The notes under the pieces were generated by a model, which saw only the letters and a list, made by a program, of their open reading frames with translations, ran no database searches and was not told the DNA's origin. A stretch of DNA of 6,901 bases from Bacteroidales bacterium (lineage in GTDB: Bacteria > Bacteroidota > Bacteroidia > Bacteroidales > JAADJA01), in the NCBI GenBank assembly GCA_021107975.1, contig JAIORT010000307.1, positions 1 to 6,901 of the forward strand, in the 5' to 3' direction. The number at the start of each line of letters is the position of its first letter. Within the stretch, counting starts at the first letter, position 1. The position numbers were made by a program, and so were the translations under genes. Shown here piece by piece: positions 1 to 6,573 of the stretch.

Positions 1-245
1 TGAATAGAATTGTTGGTTTGCAAATCGTAACGTGTTTCCCCAATTACAATATCCTGATCTAAAGCAGCTTTTGAGCTGATATAAGGATTCAGAATACCTT
101 GAAATTCATTTGCATCATTAATAGCAATTGCTGATGATTTTAAACTCAGATTTTCTTTTGACTTATCAGTGCCAAATCTGTAATCCTGGCTATAGCTTGA
201 TACTACAAAGCCTAAAGCCAAACTTAAAAGTACTAACCTTTTCAT
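1..245 (-). CDS. Secreted protein, N-terminal part only; probable paralogue of the neighbouring T9SS propeller protein
   Basis: The gene begins at 245 and runs off the left edge, leaving 81 complete codons. The protein opens with a Sec signal peptide: two basic residues, a hydrophobic stretch (LVLLSLALGFVV), then SSYSQ, with cleavage likely after about residue 19 or 20. Residues 68-81 read IGETRYDLQTNNSI, which closely matches IGDTRYDDQANASI at residues 67-80 of the 622-residue protein encoded just before it. Position relative to the N-terminus is the same in both, so I infer tandem paralogues. An in-frame ATG two codons upstream (251) is an equally possible start; there is no Shine-Dalgarno sequence to decide. 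The gap to the preceding gene is only about 44 bases with no hairpin, so cotranscription is plausible. Whether it also carries a propeller and a T9SS tail cannot be seen. Confidence 0.8.
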   Translation of the reverse strand, partial: MKRLVLLSLALGFVVSSYSQDYRFGTDKSKENLSLKSSAIAINDANEFQGILNPYISSKAALDQDIVIGETRYDLQTNNSI

Positions 246-289
246 GACCATTTTTTTTAGTTAAATATTAATTTATTAAAATTATTAAA

Positions 290-2158
290 TTATTCCACAA
301 TCATCTTCTTTGTAACAGAAGAATCTCCGGCTTTAACAGTATAGAAATAAATACCCGGCGTGAGTTCGGTTGCATCAATGGTAATTTTATTCATTCCGGG
401 CTGAACGACACCTGCATTTACTTTTGAAACATTCTGTCCCATCACGTTTACAATTTCCAGGCACAATTCAGTAGTCTTTTTGATATTAACATCAACCACC
501 GAAGTAGAATTGAACGGGTTCGGATAATTCTGGCTCACATCATATTCATAAATGAGTTGCCCTCTTTCATCAATTCCGATAATATCAGTTTTTAAAACTT
601 TCATATACATAGTCTTATTATCAACAGCAGCATGTAGAGTGCCCCAAATAGAAACTCCCGGTTCAACATCAGTCTGGTAAACAAGATGAATGTTATCATC
701 TGAATTTGCTGCGCAGGATGGATAAACACATTCATCATAAATATGGATAAGCCCGGATGTAAGATCTAAAAATTCATTCCAGCTTGAACCTCCGTCAGGA
801 GACATCCTTGCCCAGAGATGCCTGTAATTGGCTACAGTATTATCATAAGTTTCGGTTGCTGAAGAAAAGATCAAAAATAACTGATTATTATCATCCAATA
901 CAAGTTGTGGCATACTGGATAATCCTATATAATAGGTCCCAATTTCATCAAGCAAATCGCTCTGTCCATTGTTATTTACATCCTGTGTCCAGCCTACCAG
1001 GTTATAGTCCTCTATTAATTCCGAATCGGGATGACCATAAGGATTCAATGCGTTCAGATTATTAGAAAATGTAGGCATGTTTTCGTTCCAGTAAGCAATA
1101 CCATCTACATAAGGAAACCAGTATGAATCTGTTCCGTTGGAATATGCCCTGTTAATTCCAAAAGCAACATGTACCATTCCATTCATATCTATCACACAAG
1201 TATGTGAGCCATCAGCGCAGTAAAAAGTATCAGTAACAATCATATTTTGAGGATCGAAGAAAGGATAAGGATGTTCCCAAATCAATGTTTTTTCAAAAGT
1301 TTCACCTCCATCTGTTGATTTCATTAAAAACAGATCATACCAGCTTTTGCCTACAACAAATGCAATAATATCATCTTTTGGCGGAGCAAAATTATAAGTA
1401 TCTCCAGTATATTCTACATAGTAATCAGAACCCATACCATCTAAAACAGAATTTTCAATTTGCCATGTAGCACCTCCATCGGTTGATAAGGAATAAACCA
1501 AAGCGCCATTAAGCCCTAAATAAGGAGTGCCGTTGTAAACAGTAGAAGCAGTAACAGCCATTGCATGAACCCTCATATTATCTATACCACTTGTTATTGT
1601 ACGATTCCAAATCATATATTCATGATCGGGCGGGCCTTGAAATGCGTAATAGTTCCATTCGCCTGTTCCTTTTTCATCTCTTGTGGAAATAATTAAACCA
1701 TCGCTACCATGAGCAACAATCATTTCTCCGTTTTCACCGAGGGGAGCATAAGATGGCCATCCCACCCTTACTTCTTCTACCTGTTCATCCGGTAATGGAC
1801 CCCAGTTATTACCATCAAAATAATTATAACCGGTTCCACGATCGGTATAATTCGGATCACTCATACCGCGCGTCCATGTTGCACCTATAGTTCCATCTTC
1901 GTATAGGTATATCCTGTTCTGAATACTGGCATTAGCCTGATCATCGTACCGGGTATCTCCGATTTGTTCTTCTTCGGGTGGAAACGTATAAGATTTTACC
2001 GTGGGATTGATCTCTTTAGTAAATTTTGTTGCTTCAAGTGCCGGGTTTTCCATTATAACTGATATGTCCCTTTTTTCTTTTGATACAAATACTCTTTTCT
2101 GAGCGAAGCATTGGATACTCAAGATTAAGGCAAACAAGAAAATTAATGATTTTTTCAT
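290..2158 (-). CDS. Secreted BNR/Asp-box propeller-like protein with T9SS type A sorting domain
   Basis: A 622-residue protein, probably exported by Sec and then across the outer membrane by the type IX system. Residues 1-20 are a signal peptide (MKKSLIFLFALILSIQCFAQ). Three Asp-box motifs (S-x-D-x-G-x-x-W type) are visible: STDGGATW at 225-232, STDGGETF at 281-288 and SPDGGSSW at 453-460, with a degenerate one near 158-168. These mark sialidase-like beta-propeller folds, but the motif alone does not show sialidase activity and no catalytic arginine triad can be assigned. Residues 393-404 (DVNNNGQSDLLD) resemble a dockerin/EF-hand calcium loop. Residues about 541-622 are a Por-secretion (T9SS type A) sorting domain, starting SQNYPNPFN and ending GIYFYTVKAGDSSVTKKMIVE without the first letter counted as key; such tails are normally removed on export, anchoring or releasing the protein. 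The substrate is unknown. It lies downstream of iorB in the same orientation with its own likely promoter. Confidence 0.88.
   Translation of the reverse strand: MKKSLIFLFALILSIQCFAQKRVFVSKEKRDISVIMENPALEATKFTKEINPTVKSYTFPPEEEQIGDTRYDDQANASIQNRIYLYEDGTIGATWTRGMSDPNYTDRGTGYNYFDGNNWGPLPDEQVEEVRVGWPSYAPLGENGEMIVAHGSDGLIISTRDEKGTGEWNYYAFQGPPDHEYMIWNRTITSGIDNMRVHAMAVTASTVYNGTPYLGLNGALVYSLSTDGGATWQIENSVLDGMGSDYYVEYTGDTYNFAPPKDDIIAFVVGKSWYDLFLMKSTDGGETFEKTLIWEHPYPFFDPQNMIVTDTFYCADGSHTCVIDMNGMVHVAFGINRAYSNGTDSYWFPYVDGIAYWNENMPTFSNNLNALNPYGHPDSELIEDYNLVGWTQDVNNNGQSDLLDEIGTYYIGLSSMPQLVLDDNNQLFLIFSSATETYDNTVANYRHLWARMSPDGGSSWNEFLDLTSGLIHIYDECVYPSCAANSDDNIHLVYQTDVEPGVSIWGTLHAAVDNKTMYMKVLKTDIIGIDERGQLIYEYDVSQNYPNPFNSTSVVDVNIKKTTELCLEIVNVMGQNVSKVNAGVVQPGMNKITIDATELTPGIYFYTVKAGDSSVTKKMIVE
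293..538 (-). other. T9SS type A C-terminal sorting domain (within the 622-residue protein)
   Basis: This encodes residues 541-622. The opening QNYPNPFN, the middle VMGQNV and the final GIYFYTVKA...KKMIVE segments are the conserved blocks of the Por secretion system sorting domain. Its presence implies that the genome encodes a type IX translocon, although none of its genes is in this window. Confidence 0.88.
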
Positions 2159-2202
2159 AGTAGTAAGATTTTAATTAACATTTTGATTCGAATTATTTGA
2201 AA

Positions 2203-2210
2203 CAAATTTA
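2203..2210 (-). promoter_or_regulatory. Candidate -7 promoter element for the propeller gene
   Basis: On the minus strand this reads TAAATTTG, a full match to the Bacteroidota -7 consensus TAnnTTTG. It lies in the 76-base gap after iorB and would give a leader of roughly 35-40 bases before the ATG at 2158. No TTTG sits at the expected -33 spacing, so this is only half a promoter by sequence. An 8-base palindrome (ATTCGAAT, 2186-2193) lies near the predicted transcription start. Confidence 0.4.
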
Positions 2211-2234
2211 CAAAATAAAAATGATATAAGATAT

Positions 2235-2822
2235 TTATTTTTTAATGTAATTCTTAGCAAATTCTTTACCTGTTTTCAGAGCCTTCAGGTTTGTTTCAAT
2301 AATTTTCTCGCCTTTTGTTTTAAAAATATTCCTTATAGCTTTTTCCAGTCTTTCATATTCCAGGTCGAGAAAAGGAGAAGCAGCTCCAAGCATTACAATA
2401 TTGGCTGATCTTCTTGACCCCAGGTCATTTGCAATTTTGTTTGCATCAAGCGCAATATGGTTAGGAATGGCTCTGATTTCTTTTATTATATCTTTAATGT
2501 CAGGATAATTTGGAATATTAACATGAGGGTTTGTATTGGTAATAACCCATCCATCCGGTGCCAGCATAGGTAAATATCTAAGCGATTCCATAGGCTCAAC
2601 GGAAATGATAATATCGGCTTTACCCTGTGCAATCAAATCAGAAGCAATTTCTTTATCCGAAATTCTCAAATCGGAATGAACATCTCCGCCTCTCTGGCTC
2701 ATTCCGTGAACTTCTGCCTGTTTAAGGTGTAAGCCTGCATCAATGGCAGCCATACCTATCGAAGCAGCAATTGACAGAATACCTTGTCCTCCCACACCTG
2801 CTAAAATAATATCTTGTTTCAT
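2235..2822 (-). CDS. iorB: Indolepyruvate:ferredoxin oxidoreductase, beta subunit
   Basis: A 195-residue subunit that works with IorA in the cytoplasm to oxidatively decarboxylate indolepyruvate and other aryl 2-oxoacids, from aromatic amino acid transamination, to aryl-acetyl-CoA with reduction of ferredoxin; the reaction is reversible in some organisms. The family is recognised from the glycine-rich GVGGQGI at 9-15, the block EVHGMSQRGGDVHSDLR at 37-53, the ISVEPMESLRYLP segment around 73-85 and ANIVMLGA at 140-147. These are characteristic of the pyruvate/2-oxoacid ferredoxin oxidoreductase gamma-type domain. Length is normal for IorB. The ATG at 2822 sits 13 bases after the iorA stop, so the two are almost certainly translated from one transcript. 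No cysteine is present in the protein, so it contributes no iron-sulfur cluster. A phenylacetate-CoA ligase gene, often linked to iorAB, is not found on either side within the window. Confidence 0.95.
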   Translation of the reverse strand: MKQDIILAGVGGQGILSIAASIGMAAIDAGLHLKQAEVHGMSQRGGDVHSDLRISDKEIASDLIAQGKADIIISVEPMESLRYLPMLAPDGWVITNTNPHVNIPNYPDIKDIIKEIRAIPNHIALDANKIANDLGSRRSANIVMLGAASPFLDLEYERLEKAIRNIFKTKGEKIIETNLKALKTGKEFAKNYIKK

Positions 2823-2835
2823 TATCTGTAACTAT

Positions 2836-4443
2836 TTAGTTTACAAGTTTCTTTTCTTTCCTGAGCCTCTTTGCAGCAGTTTGAATACATTCTCTTCTTG
2901 GTATGATTACCGAAACACCTCCATATTCTATCTCCTTCTTAAAAATTTTTGTATTCTTCTCATGTTGTTTTGGTGAAGGGTCTATCACGATAATATGATT
3001 TTTTTCTACGCCGAGCGCCTCGCAAATAGCTTCAATTTTATCTGTCGCTGATGATTTTTGCCCGCCTGTCATTGCAACAGTTGAATTATCGAGGATAACA
3101 ACAGTAATAGAAGAATTATCGTTAACAGCATCGAGCAATCCTGTCATTCCCGAATGTGTAAAAGTAGAATCGCCGATAACAGCAATTGTCGGTGTAAAAC
3201 CTGCATCCGCTGCACCTTTAGCCATAGTGATGGAAGCGCCCATATCTACGCAGGTATTTATAGCTTCAAAAGGTTTAAGCGCACCTAAGGTATAGCATCC
3301 AATATCCGAAAAAACCCTTCCTTTAGTATATTCAGCCAATGCTTCATTAAGTGCATTATAAGAATAAATATGCGGGCATCCGTCACAGAGTTTGGGTGGT
3401 CTGTTTGCTACAAGTTCAGGAATTGTCCTGGTTTCGGCTATTTCCATTCTTAGCGCTTTTTCCACTATATTGGGATTAAGTTCTCCGTCTCTCGGTATTG
3501 TACCGTCTAATCTGCCTTTTATTTTTTTCCCTAATCCGAAGTAGCTTTTAATAATTTCTTCAACAAAAGGATAACCATCTTCCAGAACAAGTATCTCCTC
3601 ACATTCGTTATAGAGCCTTTCCATCTTACTATAAGGGATTGGATATTGTCCTATTTTCAGAACCGGAAAAGGAATATTTCTGTCAGGATGATTTTCAAGG
3701 AGATAATTGTAAGCGATTCCACAGGCAATAATGCCAAGACTTTTATCAGAACCTTCAAAATATTTATTTAATACAGAGTTATCAGATTCTTCTTCAAAAT
3801 GAGGCTGGTTTTGCAGCAGAATTTTATATCGTCTGCGGGCATTTGCAGGTAAAAGGATAAACTGCTTCGGGTCGCCGGGTAAATGAATTTCGTTTTGCTC
3901 CCTGATATCTTTTCTTTCTATTCCGGCTCTTGAATGTGCCAACCTGGTAGATAGCCTGACCAACACAGGCGTCCCGAATTTTTCTGATAATTCAAACCCG
4001 TAATGTATAATATCATAAGCTTCTTGCTGATTAGCAGGTTCAAGTGTAGGTATCATGGCAAATTTTCCATAAAATCTCGAATCCTGTTCATTCTGTGAGG
4101 AGTGCATTGAAGGGTCATCAGCAACTACTACTATTAGACCCCCAATAGCGCCGGTCATGGCAGAGTTAATAAAAGGATCGGCAGCTACATTTAAACCTAC
4201 ATGCTTCATACACACCATTGCACGTTTTCCGGTATAAGACATTCCCAATGCTGCTTCCATAGCTGTTTTTTCATTAGCAGCCCATCCCGAGCGGATGTTT
4301 TTTTCTTTTGCTTCTTTCGATTTTAATACATATTCCATTATTTCTGTGGAGGGTGTACCCGGATAGGCATAGATTCCCGATAAACCGGAATCAATAGCAC
4401 CCTGGGCTATGGCTTCATCACCTAATAACAATAATTTTTTCAT
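2836..4443 (-). CDS. iorA: Indolepyruvate:ferredoxin oxidoreductase, alpha subunit (short form without ferredoxin domain)
   Basis: The thiamine diphosphate-binding catalytic subunit of the IorAB complex, 535 residues from the chosen start. I start at 4443 because MKKLLLLGDEAIAQGA is the usual family N-terminus; an upstream ATG at 4485 would add 14 residues with no family resemblance. The N-terminal pyrimidine-binding domain contains YPGTPSTE (27-34), the likely cofactor-activating glutamate E58 in ANEKTAMEAALG, and MKHVGLN (79-85). The C-terminal pyrophosphate-binding domain contains CDGCPH (353-358), the GDS motif (424-426), LDNSTVAMTGGQ (about 451-462). The chain stops soon after IIPRREC. 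The two [4Fe-4S] ferredoxin-type motifs found at the C-terminus of longer (600+ residue) archaeal and bacterial IorA are absent, and no CxxCxxC pattern exists anywhere. Sequence on either side of the stop shows no obvious frameshift, so I read this as a natural short form. It is divergent from the acpH homologue. Confidence 0.94.
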   Translation of the reverse strand: MKKLLLLGDEAIAQGAIDSGLSGIYAYPGTPSTEIMEYVLKSKEAKEKNIRSGWAANEKTAMEAALGMSYTGKRAMVCMKHVGLNVAADPFINSAMTGAIGGLIVVVADDPSMHSSQNEQDSRFYGKFAMIPTLEPANQQEAYDIIHYGFELSEKFGTPVLVRLSTRLAHSRAGIERKDIREQNEIHLPGDPKQFILLPANARRRYKILLQNQPHFEEESDNSVLNKYFEGSDKSLGIIACGIAYNYLLENHPDRNIPFPVLKIGQYPIPYSKMERLYNECEEILVLEDGYPFVEEIIKSYFGLGKKIKGRLDGTIPRDGELNPNIVEKALRMEIAETRTIPELVANRPPKLCDGCPHIYSYNALNEALAEYTKGRVFSDIGCYTLGALKPFEAINTCVDMGASITMAKGAADAGFTPTIAVIGDSTFTHSGMTGLLDAVNDNSSITVVILDNSTVAMTGGQKSSATDKIEAICEALGVEKNHIIVIDPSPKQHEKNTKIFKKEIEYGGVSVIIPRRECIQTAAKRLRKEKKLVN

Positions 4444-4482
4444 AGTGAATGTTAAATGTTGTATCTTGCGATGTAAAACAAG

Positions 4483-4509
4483 CAAAAATATACAAAATAT
4501 ACAAATATA
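4483..4509 (-). promoter_or_regulatory. Candidate iorA promoter region with overlapping -7 elements
   Basis: On the minus strand two matches to TAnnTTTG are present: TATATTTG (4502-4509) and TATTTTTG (4483-4490), which would give leaders of roughly 50 and 32 bases before the iorA ATG. Neither has a TTTG box at the usual 19-21 base spacing. The whole 93-base gap between the divergent starts (4444-4536) is very AT-rich, and chance matches are therefore possible. Confidence 0.35.
4485..4502. repeat. Two tandem copies of a 9-base unit in the iorA-acpH gap
   Basis: AAAATATAC occurs at 4485-4493 and again at 4494-4502, followed by a partial third unit (AAATATAT from 4503). The repeat overlaps the candidate iorA -7 elements, so it could be a duplicated promoter element or simple low-complexity DNA. 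Confidence 0.6.
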
Positions 4510-4536
4510 TTATTTTTCCTAATACTTTTTTATTAT

Positions 4537-5124
4537 ATGAATTTTCTGGCACACCTCTATCTGGCGGGAGAAAATGAGGAGATTATTGTAGGGAATTTTA
4601 TTGCCGATCATGTAAAAGGTAATAGAATCAATAAATATAGCGATGGTATTAAAACAGGAATCCGGTTGCACAGGGAAATAGATACATTTTCCGATAATCA
4701 CCTTATTTTTCGTAAAAGTAAAAAACGGCTTGCCGGAAAATACAGGAAATACGCAGGAGTGATCGTTGACATGTATTACGATCATTTTCTTTCAGCAAAC
4801 TGGGACAGTTTCTCCGAAGAAGATATTAAGAGTTTTACAAACAGAATGTATAAGATAGTAATAAAACGATTCTTGATACTTCCTGCTAAAACTCAACGAA
4901 TACTTCCTTTCATGGCTGCATCAAACTGGCTTGTTGCCTATGGTACAATTGATGGTTTGGGCAGAGCCTTAAAAGGAATTGCTAATCGCACTCCTTTTGA
5001 ATCGGGAATGGAAAATGCTATTGAAGATATTCAAAAAGACTACAATTTATACAAAACCGAATTTGAAAAGTTCTTCCCTGAACTAATTGATTTTTCCAGG
5101 GTCAGGCTGCAAGAATTATATTAA
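4537..5124 (+). CDS. AcpH-like acyl-carrier-protein phosphodiesterase homologue (DUF479)
   Basis: A 195-residue cytoplasmic protein of the DUF479 family, whose E. coli member AcpH (193 residues) releases 4'-phosphopantetheine from holo acyl carrier protein. The N-terminus MNFLAHLYLA, then GNFIADHVKGN (19-29), GIRLHREIDTFSD (41-53) and DMYYDHFLSANW (78-89) align with the E. coli blocks MNFLAHLHLA, GNLLADFVRGN, GIHMHRRID and DVMWDHFLSRHW. Conserved His and Asp residues (H6, D24, H45, D49, D78, D82, H83) are the likely metal ligands of its HD-like fold, by inference. The start at 4537 is fixed by this alignment. The upstream ATTAT has no Shine-Dalgarno. Its stop overlaps the stop of the convergent GerW-family gene by four bases. 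Whether it acts on ACP in this organism is unproven; family members in other phyla are not all characterised. Confidence 0.88.
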   Translation: MNFLAHLYLAGENEEIIVGNFIADHVKGNRINKYSDGIKTGIRLHREIDTFSDNHLIFRKSKKRLAGKYRKYAGVIVDMYYDHFLSANWDSFSEEDIKSFTNRMYKIVIKRFLILPAKTQRILPFMAASNWLVAYGTIDGLGRALKGIANRTPFESGMENAIEDIQKDYNLYKTEFEKFFPELIDFSRVRLQELY

Positions 5125-5495
5125 CTTTTCTTTTTTTCGCTTTTTTCCTTCTTCATCTGCATTAACTTTTCAAGCAGGTCGGGTACTTTCTCGAAAATGG
5201 ATTGTAAGCCTTTCGACCTTGAAACGCTGACCATCGAAATTTCATTGCCTTTTGAAACTAAAAATCCAATTGGTTCAATTCCGATTCCTGCACCTACACC
5301 ACCGCCTTTTCCACTTTTTTTGTTGGCTTCCTCATTTCCACCTCCTGCACTTCCAAATCCCATCCCAATCTTGATAACCGGAATACAAGTAAATTCACCT
5401 AAGGTGAAAGGTTCTCCCATAACAGTTTCTGTTTTTGCCACTGTTTTCAGTTGGTCCAGAACCTTGTTCAGCATTTCTTCTAAATTAAATTCCAT
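5121..5495 (-). CDS. GerW/YtfJ-family protein
   Basis: A 124-residue protein of the Spore_YtfJ/GerW family. Family features in order: a short amphipathic N-terminal helix (MEFNLEEMLNKVLDQLKTVA), TVMGEPFTLGEFTCIPVIKI at about 24-43 (in the family, TV.GEP...g.t.IPV.kv), the glycine-rich MGFGSAGGG (45-53) and GKGGGVGAGIGIEPIGFLV (62-80), then a lysine-rich C-terminal helix (about 96-124). In Bacillus subtilis the homologue (YtfJ/GerW) is made in sporulation and needed for normal spore germination. No spore-forming Bacteroidota are known to me, so the sporulation name should not be taken as its function here. The gene follows a DUF2953-like membrane protein gene by 17 bases, the same partnership as ytfI-ytfJ in Bacillus. 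No signal peptide or membrane span; probably cytoplasmic, perhaps membrane-associated through its partner. Confidence 0.9.
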   Translation of the reverse strand: MEFNLEEMLNKVLDQLKTVAKTETVMGEPFTLGEFTCIPVIKIGMGFGSAGGGNEEANKKSGKGGGVGAGIGIEPIGFLVSKGNEISMVSVSRSKGLQSIFEKVPDLLEKLMQMKKEKSEKKKS

Positions 5496-5512
5496 AGTAC
5501 ATAATTTTTAGG

Positions 5513-6058
5513 TTAGTTATTTTTTTTGAATTTTATAAAAGTCCTTATCATTACAAGTAATATATTAATCACTCTGTTTTCAACCAATAATATCAAACTC
5601 AATTCACCATTGTAGTTTATGTTTAACCAAATATTTTTCCGGTTAATGAAAATAAAAACCGGTATTAAAAAAGCATTCAGAATAACATCATCCGTATCAA
5701 GGTTCACGTTAAGTCTCCTGAGCTTAAATGATTTCAATACATTCCATGTATATTTTACAATCAGTCGGATTTTTTTAATCCTTGTTTTTTTTCTTTTTTT
5801 CTTCCTTTGTTTTTTATGTTTAACGAGTTTTTCTTTTTTCTTTTTTTTCCTAAACGGATAAAAATTAAAATTAATAAAAAAAAACCGGAATCGTAAAAAA
5901 AATATTTCCTTTTTATCCGGGACCAGGCTAACCCTGAAAATTCCCTTTAACTCAATAAAATATTTATTGGTATCTGTATTAATGTATAACCTTATCGGTG
6001 AAATTAATACCCACGTAAAAAAGCTTATGATGATTATACAAATAATTAGCAAAGTCAT
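5513..6058 (-). CDS. Small membrane protein resembling DUF2953 (YtfI-like)
   Basis: A 181-residue protein from the preferred start at 6058. Residues 2-20 form one transmembrane segment (TLLIICIIIISFFTWVLIS), followed by PIRLYINTDTNKYFIELKG. A strongly basic linker fills about 70-98 (mostly Lys and Arg). The C-terminal part, from VLKSFKLRRLNVNLDTDD to the end, contains NLDTDDVILNAFLIP (119-133), a pattern like the DUF2953 GT-D core, and a second hydrophobic stretch (153-175). I assign it to DUF2953/YtfI-like proteins from this pattern and from its position next to a GerW-family gene; the assignment is moderate. A longer reading from 6172 would overlap the yjbQ 3' end by 56 bases and adds a non-membrane sequence unlike the family, so I reject it. 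The gene is unusually rich in Phe, Ile and Lys, and its basic linker is encoded by runs of 7-9 identical bases. Confidence 0.7.
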   Translation of the reverse strand: MTLLIICIIIISFFTWVLISPIRLYINTDTNKYFIELKGIFRVSLVPDKKEIFFLRFRFFFINFNFYPFRKKKKKEKLVKHKKQRKKKRKKTRIKKIRLIVKYTWNVLKSFKLRRLNVNLDTDDVILNAFLIPVFIFINRKNIWLNINYNGELSLILLVENRVINILLVMIRTFIKFKKNN

Positions 6059-6116
6059 TTGAATTGCAAGATACTTAATTAATTTAAAAGTGAAATTTAT
6101 TTTTCGGATTTCGGTA

Positions 6117-6527
6117 CTAATAGTATATTGTAGCCATAAGCCTTCTTCTCCCGCCCCTGTTCCTGAATTCACACAAATAAATTCCCTGCCACGTGCCGAG
6201 GTTCAATCTGTGATTGGTGATAGGAATAGTAATTGATTGCCCGACTAAAGAAGATTTGATATGAGCGGGCATATCATCAAGCCCTTCGAAAGTATGGATA
6301 TAATAACTTGCGCCTTCGGGAACCAGTTTATTGAAAACCGTTTCAAAATCGGTACGTACAGTCGGATCGGCGTTTTCATTTATAGTCAGCCCGGCGGAAG
6401 TATGCTGAATAAAAACATTGAGAATCCCTTTTTCGGGCAATGACGGTAGCTGGTCTTCAATCAGATGTGTAATTAGATGAAATCCGCGGTTAAAAGACGG
6501 AAGCACTATTTCAATTTGTTGAACCAT
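6117..6527 (-). CDS. yjbQ: YjbQ family protein (UPF0047)
   Basis: A 136-residue cytoplasmic protein, the usual length of the family (E. coli YjbQ is 138). The signature blocks are HTSAGLTINENADPTVRTD (42-60), IHTFEGLDDMPAHIKSSLVG (77-96) and NHRLNLGTWQGIYLCEFRN (105-123), then GGRRRLMATIY near the C-terminus. His42, His78, His89 and His106 and nearby acidic residues are likely metal or substrate ligands. E. coli YjbQ has weak thiamine phosphate synthase activity in vitro, which explains the common product name, but the physiological role is unsettled and no thi gene lies nearby. The start at 6527 fits the family N-terminus. The next gene in the run starts 58 bases after its stop, so cotranscription is possible. 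No TPP riboswitch was seen upstream. Confidence 0.93.
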   Translation of the reverse strand: MVQQIEIVLPSFNRGFHLITHLIEDQLPSLPEKGILNVFIQHTSAGLTINENADPTVRTDFETVFNKLVPEGASYYIHTFEGLDDMPAHIKSSLVGQSITIPITNHRLNLGTWQGIYLCEFRNRGGRRRLMATIYY

Positions 6528-6531
6528 AGGG

Positions 6532-6573
6532 AATTTATGATTTTAAATTTATGATTTTAGATTTTAGATTTTA
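6532..6573. repeat. Heptamer-based tandem repeat upstream of yjbQ
   Basis: AATTTATGATTTTA occurs twice in perfect tandem (6532-6545 and 6546-6559), followed by two perfect copies of its second half GATTTTA (6560-6566, 6567-6573). The whole tract is six seven-base units. It begins five bases before the yjbQ ATG in the transcribed direction, so it would lie in the yjbQ leader or promoter. Confidence 0.85.

Noticed and set aside
784..1065. 93-codon open frame on the plus strand
   Set aside because: It lies wholly inside the propeller gene on the other strand, has no domain-like sequence, and the minus-strand frame has clear family motifs.
4444..4485. 14-residue N-terminal extension of IorA
   Set aside because: The extension lies in the promoter-like AT-rich gap and the family N-terminus begins at the ATG at 4443.
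4523..4530. TACTTTTT as a -7 element for the acpH homologue
   Set aside because: It misses the final G of TAnnTTTG, lies in low-complexity AT DNA and has no -33 box.
4519..4785. 88-codon open frame on the minus strand
   Set aside because: It is antisense to the well-supported acpH homologue and resembles nothing known.
5197..5511. Proline-rich 104-codon open frame on the plus strand
   Set aside because: It is the complement of the glycine-rich GerW-family gene; the proline content simply mirrors glycine codons.
5619..5861. Phe-rich 80-codon open frame on the plus strand
   Set aside because: The phenylalanine runs are the complement of the lysine codons in the DUF2953-like gene.
6059..6172. 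Upstream 38-residue extension of the DUF2953-like protein
   Set aside because: It would overlap the yjbQ coding end and places a non-hydrophobic segment before the membrane span; the ATG at 6058 starts directly with the span.
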